Source of the DNA: CAG-791 sp963658405
GTDB taxonomy: Bacteria; Bacillota; Clostridia; Lachnospirales; Lachnospiraceae
Direction of reading: 5' to 3'
Length of the DNA stretch: 64,000 bases
Assembly: GCA_963658405.1 (NCBI GenBank)
Contig: CAVKQI010000001.1
Coordinates: forward strand, 4,419 to 68,418
Positions 61,233 to 64,000 of this stretch are shown here, piece by piece. Position 1 is the first letter of the stretch; each line of letters opens with the position of its first letter. The position numbers and the translations under genes are program-made. Below the pieces are notes generated by a model, which saw nothing but the letters and a program-made list of their open reading frames with translations, did not search any database and was not told where the DNA came from.

Positions 61233-62972
61233 TTAAGCCATCCTCTCTTTGCTGTAATTTTCCAGTGCCATCTGACTCTCGTAAAGGTGACAGTAGTCTC
61301 CCTTTGCCCGGATCAGCTCCTCGTGGGTTCCCTTTTCCCGGATCACACCGTCCTGCAGGAAATAGATCCTGTCTGCGTGCACCACATTGGCCAGTCTGTG
61401 GGAAATCAGGAGCACCGTCTTTGTCCGGGCCAGTTCGTGGATCACCTCCATGATCAGCTCTTCGCTCTCCCTGTCGATATTGGAGGCCGCCTCATCAAAG
61501 ATATAGATCTCCACGCCTTCCTTCAGCAGTGCTCTGGCAATGGCCAGTCTCTGGCGCTGCCCGCCGGACAGGTTACCCGCCTTTTCCAGCAATGCTGTCT
61601 GCAGGCCATTCTGCGTATGAAGGAATCCCAGCAGATTGACCTTTTCCAGGACTTCTTCCATCTCCTGCACCGTGACGTCCGGTTTTGCCATCCGGAGATT
61701 ATCCTCTACTGTTCCCTTGAACAGATAGCTGTCGTGGCGCACCAGCAGGATACGCTTCATCAGCTCTGCTTCCCTTACCCGGGACAGACTGACACCGCCT
61801 ACACAGATTTCCCCGGTATAGCCCCGGTTTTTCCCGGCCAGGATCCCGGCGATCGTGCTTTTTCCGCATCCGGACTCACCCACCAGCGAGATAAAGCCTC
61901 CTGCCGGCAGTTCCAGATCGATGCCCTTTAAAATCTCTCTGTCCTCTTCATAGGAAAAATGCACGTCCCGGAAGGTCGCATCCAATGCCCCCTCCGGCAG
62001 CGCTTCCTCTCCTTTTTCCGGCACAGGCAGATCCAGGATCCGGAAAATCCTGTCACTGGCTGCCATACCGTTCATGGCGATATGAAAGTAAGATCCCAGC
62101 AAACGAAGGGGCAGGAAGAACTCGCTGGCCAGCAAAATAATGCACAAGGTTCCCGACAGGCCGATATTTCCCTTCAGAAATTCAGACACCGCCGCTGCCA
62201 TGCCGATCGCTGCGCCCCCATAGGCCACAATATCCATGACACTGGTGGAATTGAGCTGCATCGTCAGTACCTTCATGGTGATCCTGCGGAAATTCTGGGA
62301 TTCGATATCCATCTCCTCTGCCTTCTGCTGATCTGCCTGGTAGATCTTTAACGTCGTAAGGCCCTGCAGATTTTCCAGGAAAGAATCGCCCAGATTGGTA
62401 TAGAGGCTCCAGTATTTACCAAGGAGGCGCTTCGCGATCTTCTGCACCACTACGATAGAGATCGGAATCAGAGGCACGCATATCAGGAGGATCAGGCTGG
62501 CCTTCATGCTCACGCGGCAGAGGATGATAAACAGCGTCACCGGCGCCAACAGACTGTAGAAAAGCTGAGGAAGATACCTTCCAAAATAAGTCTCCAGCTG
62601 CTCCACGCCTTCCGTCGCCACCTGCACTACCTCCGAGGAGGATACCTGCTCACTGTAGGAAGCGCCCAGTTCCAGCATTTTTCCGTAGATCTTTTCCCGC
62701 AGGATACGCTTTACGTCCACACTGGCCAGATAGGACGATCTCGCTCCCATACGGTCGCAGAGAAACCGGATCCCTACCGCCAGGGCCAGGACCAGTGCCG
62801 TTTGCCCTGCGCTTCTGGCCGTCACCTGCCCCTTTATGACCTGTTCCAGCAAAGCGGCAACGGCAAAGACAGCCGCCACCTGAGAAAGCAGGGCTGCCCA
62901 TTGCCATAGGATCGTAAATACAATATATTTGCGGGCATCTGCCAACAGCCGCACCAATCTTTTCTTGATCAT
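61233..62972 (-). CDS. ABC exporter, CydD-like half
   Basis: 579 residues with the same fused layout. Walker A GESGCGKSTIAG, signature LSGGQRQRLAIARALL and a Walker B with IYIFDEAASNID in place of the usual DEPT, typical of CydD. SD GAGGT before ATG. A degraded dispersed element (R8) lies 30 bp upstream. Confidence 0.9.
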   Translation of the reverse strand: MIKKRLVRLLADARKYIVFTILWQWAALLSQVAAVFAVAALLEQVIKGQVTARSAGQTALVLALAVGIRFLCDRMGARSSYLASVDVKRILREKIYGKMLELGASYSEQVSSSEVVQVATEGVEQLETYFGRYLPQLFYSLLAPVTLFIILCRVSMKASLILLICVPLIPISIVVVQKIAKRLLGKYWSLYTNLGDSFLENLQGLTTLKIYQADQQKAEEMDIESQNFRRITMKVLTMQLNSTSVMDIVAYGGAAIGMAAAVSEFLKGNIGLSGTLCIILLASEFFLPLRLLGSYFHIAMNGMAASDRIFRILDLPVPEKGEEALPEGALDATFRDVHFSYEEDREILKGIDLELPAGGFISLVGESGCGKSTIAGILAGKNRGYTGEICVGGVSLSRVREAELMKRILLVRHDSYLFKGTVEDNLRMAKPDVTVQEMEEVLEKVNLLGFLHTQNGLQTALLEKAGNLSGGQRQRLAIARALLKEGVEIYIFDEAASNIDRESEELIMEVIHELARTKTVLLISHRLANVVHADRIYFLQDGVIREKGTHEELIRAKGDYCHLYESQMALENYSKERMA

Positions 62973-63007
62973 AAATACCTCATTTCTGCGGTTGGTTTCT
63001 GTTTCCT

Positions 63008-63120
63008 TTTTATGCCGCCGTTTGCAGCAACAGCCTGAGAAAAGTTTCGCGAAAGCGCATTCTCCGACGAATAATGAAGGATAGCGTATCCGTCACCCTT
63101 CGTGTTTGAAAGAAATGCCA
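63008..63120 (-). repeat. Degraded dispersed element R8
   Basis: All four hairpins can be traced but with many mismatches: HP4 remnant (63120-63102, loop GATGGC kept), HP3 (63100-63075, GAAGG/CCTTC ends), HP2 (63064-63036) and HP1 (63030-63011). HP1 is about 35 bases from the SD, unlike intact copies. HP4 begins at the stop of the next gene. Confidence 0.7.
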
Positions 63121-63477
63121 TCAGTCCTTTCTTTTCAGCTTCTCTCTCCTACTGCACAGCAAATGCCATACCGCGAGGACCGGATGATAGAGCAGCATCT
63201 TCGGCCCTGAAAAGCGCATGACCTTTCGAATTTCTTCTCTCATCTCCGGCTTATAGCAATGCACCCTGCAGTTCGAGCAGAATGTCTTCTCCTCCATGAA
63301 AGGACACTTCTGACTCCTTTGCCTGGCATAATCTAAAAGCGCCTGACAATCCGGGCACATCTGCCCCCTCCCACCAGGCTGCCTTCCGTGATTTTTCCGG
63401 CAGTACAGCCGGATCATCTCTTCCACTACGTATTGCTCTTTCTGCCGTTTTCTTACTGTTTTTTCAGACTGATTCAT
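63121..63477 (-). CDS. YgbA-family protein (nitrous oxide-stimulated promoter family)
   Basis: 118 residues. Cysteine spacing CPDCQALLDYARQR...KCPF and FCSNCRVHCYKPEMREEI with VMRFSGPKML is the YgbA_NO pattern; the Cys/His set probably binds metal. Enteric homologues are induced by nitrosative stress; function otherwise unclear. Start at 63477 with GAGG upstream; the open frame to 63699 is the shadow of the phosphatase gene. Confidence 0.85.
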   Translation of the reverse strand: MNQSEKTVRKRQKEQYVVEEMIRLYCRKNHGRQPGGRGQMCPDCQALLDYARQRSQKCPFMEEKTFCSNCRVHCYKPEMREEIRKVMRFSGPKMLLYHPVLAVWHLLCSRREKLKRKD

Positions 63478-63583
63478 GATTCCCTCATTATTCTGCCGTA
63501 TAATGCAGCATCTGTGAATGTCAGAAAAAAAGGCTGCCTGACATTCCTTCCAGACTGTTATCGCCTCACCGCTATCCTGGAAT

Positions 63584-64000
63584 CTACCATATTTTCTGTA
63601 GAAATGCCACCAGTCCTTCTGTAAGATCTTCATAGGTCTCGTCAAAATCCCCTGTATACCAGGGGTCCGCGATATCCCTGGGGCTCTCCGAAAAATCAAG
63701 AACGCGGCAGATCTTTTTCTCCGGATCTCCCCCTGCTATTCTGATCATATTTCGTATATTAGCGCTGTCCATGCCCAGAAGATGATCAAATGCCTGATAA
63801 TCCCTCTTCGTCATCTGCCGCGCCCTGTGATCACCGCAGGGAATTCCTTCCCTTTTCAGCTTTTCCCTGGTGCCATAATGCACCCCGTTGCCGATCTCCT
63901 CCGTGCTGGTCGCTGCAGAATCAATAAAAAACGCATCCTCTCTTCCCGAACGCCGCACCATGTCTTTCAGCATATATTCCGCCATCGTGGAACGGCAGAT
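63584..64000 (-). CDS. Low-molecular-weight protein-tyrosine phosphatase, N-terminus beyond window
   Basis: The last 138 residues are visible; the first in-frame ones are ICRSTMAEYML, the end of the C-x5-R P-loop, so the catalytic Cys lies just outside. The general acid Asp is in DPWYTGDF and the family core (DSAATSTEEIG, RARQMTKRDYQAFD) is intact. Dephosphorylates phosphotyrosine proteins or arginine phosphate, depending on subgroup. Confidence 0.93.
   Translation of the reverse strand: MCRSTMAEYMLKDMVRRSGREDAFFIDSAATSTEEIGNGVHYGTREKLKREGIPCGDHRARQMTKRDYQAFDHLLGMDSANIRNMIRIAGGDPEKKICRVLDFSESPRDIADPWYTGDFDETYEDLTEGLVAFLQKIW

Noticed and set aside
1..64000. CRISPR array, prophage or insertion sequence
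   Set aside because: No regularly spaced repeats, phage structural genes or transposase were seen; the dispersed elements carry no protein gene of usable length.

Overview
The window is a stretch of a low-GC-lineage Firmicute chromosome, most likely a gut Lachnospiraceae (Clostridia). This is inferred from the gene content: CodY, the sporulation sigma factor SigH, MecA, Mini-RNase III, a giant HgdC-type activase of about 1,400 residues, the UPF0210/UPF0237 pair, a split PurH (stand-alone AICAR formyltransferase plus PurO) and tRNA genes without encoded CCA. The base composition is only moderately GC-rich. Two N runs (5116-5125 and 32484-32585) show it is a draft or metagenome assembly. The first can be resolved by eye: both flanks carry the same 9 bases, and collapsing them restores one open reading frame. 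Almost every gene lies on the minus strand; only metA, a tRNA-Leu and the giant activase gene lie on the plus strand.

Layout. 1-7100: a sugar-use locus read right to left (LacI-type regulator, lipoprotein sugar-binding protein, two ABC permeases, GH1 beta-glucosidase, and a GH13 sucrose phosphorylase cut by the window edge). 7100-7930: a gene-free regulatory stretch with a strong lacI promoter, two identical operators about 360 bp apart and a pyrimidine-rich tract. 7930-13411: metA, a membrane protein, ligA, a RluF-type pseudouridine synthase and mecA. 13600-17700: tsf, rpsB, a GH130 phosphorylase and codY. 17985-32500: topA, hemZ, an MBL hydrolase, the (p)ppGpp enzyme rsh, fructokinase, UPF0210/UPF0237, a YycJ-type MBL protein, coaE and polA. 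32590-43850: a zinc-finger membrane protein, tRNA-Leu, glmM, glf, then a conserved Firmicute cluster (sigH, rlmB, mrnC, cysS, cysE, ispF), mscS, maf and AICAR formyltransferase. 43980-48430: purO, recA with an SOS box, an orphan gene, a sigma-like protein and a rhomboid-like membrane protein. 48860-53089: the giant activase. 53470-57570: rpsA-like, ispH, cmk and a HI0933-type flavoprotein. 57790-64000: two tRNA-Val genes, a PHP phosphoesterase, a CydDC-like ABC pair, a YgbA-family protein and a truncated low-molecular-weight phosphatase.

The most striking feature is a dispersed, structured intergenic element, seen complete or partial about nine times (best copies at 16762-16899, 28165-28340, 37436-37612, 55450-55580 and 57575-57730). 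A full copy, read in the direction of the downstream gene, has four consecutive hairpins of nearly fixed geometry. The last hairpin ends 1-5 bases before the Shine-Dalgarno sequence of the next gene. Stems differ in sequence between copies but stay paired (compensatory change), while one apical loop (CCTGATGG) is constant. The hairpin carrying that loop usually also holds a micro-ORF starting MPDG, preceded by a second hairpin plus a Shine-Dalgarno-like sequence. Downstream genes are functionally unrelated (GH130, UPF0237, rlmB, ispH, a flavoprotein and others). I infer either a mobile RNA-structured repeat that inserts beside ribosome binding sites or a translational control element. A second, smaller family (two copies) has 8-bp terminal inverted repeats.
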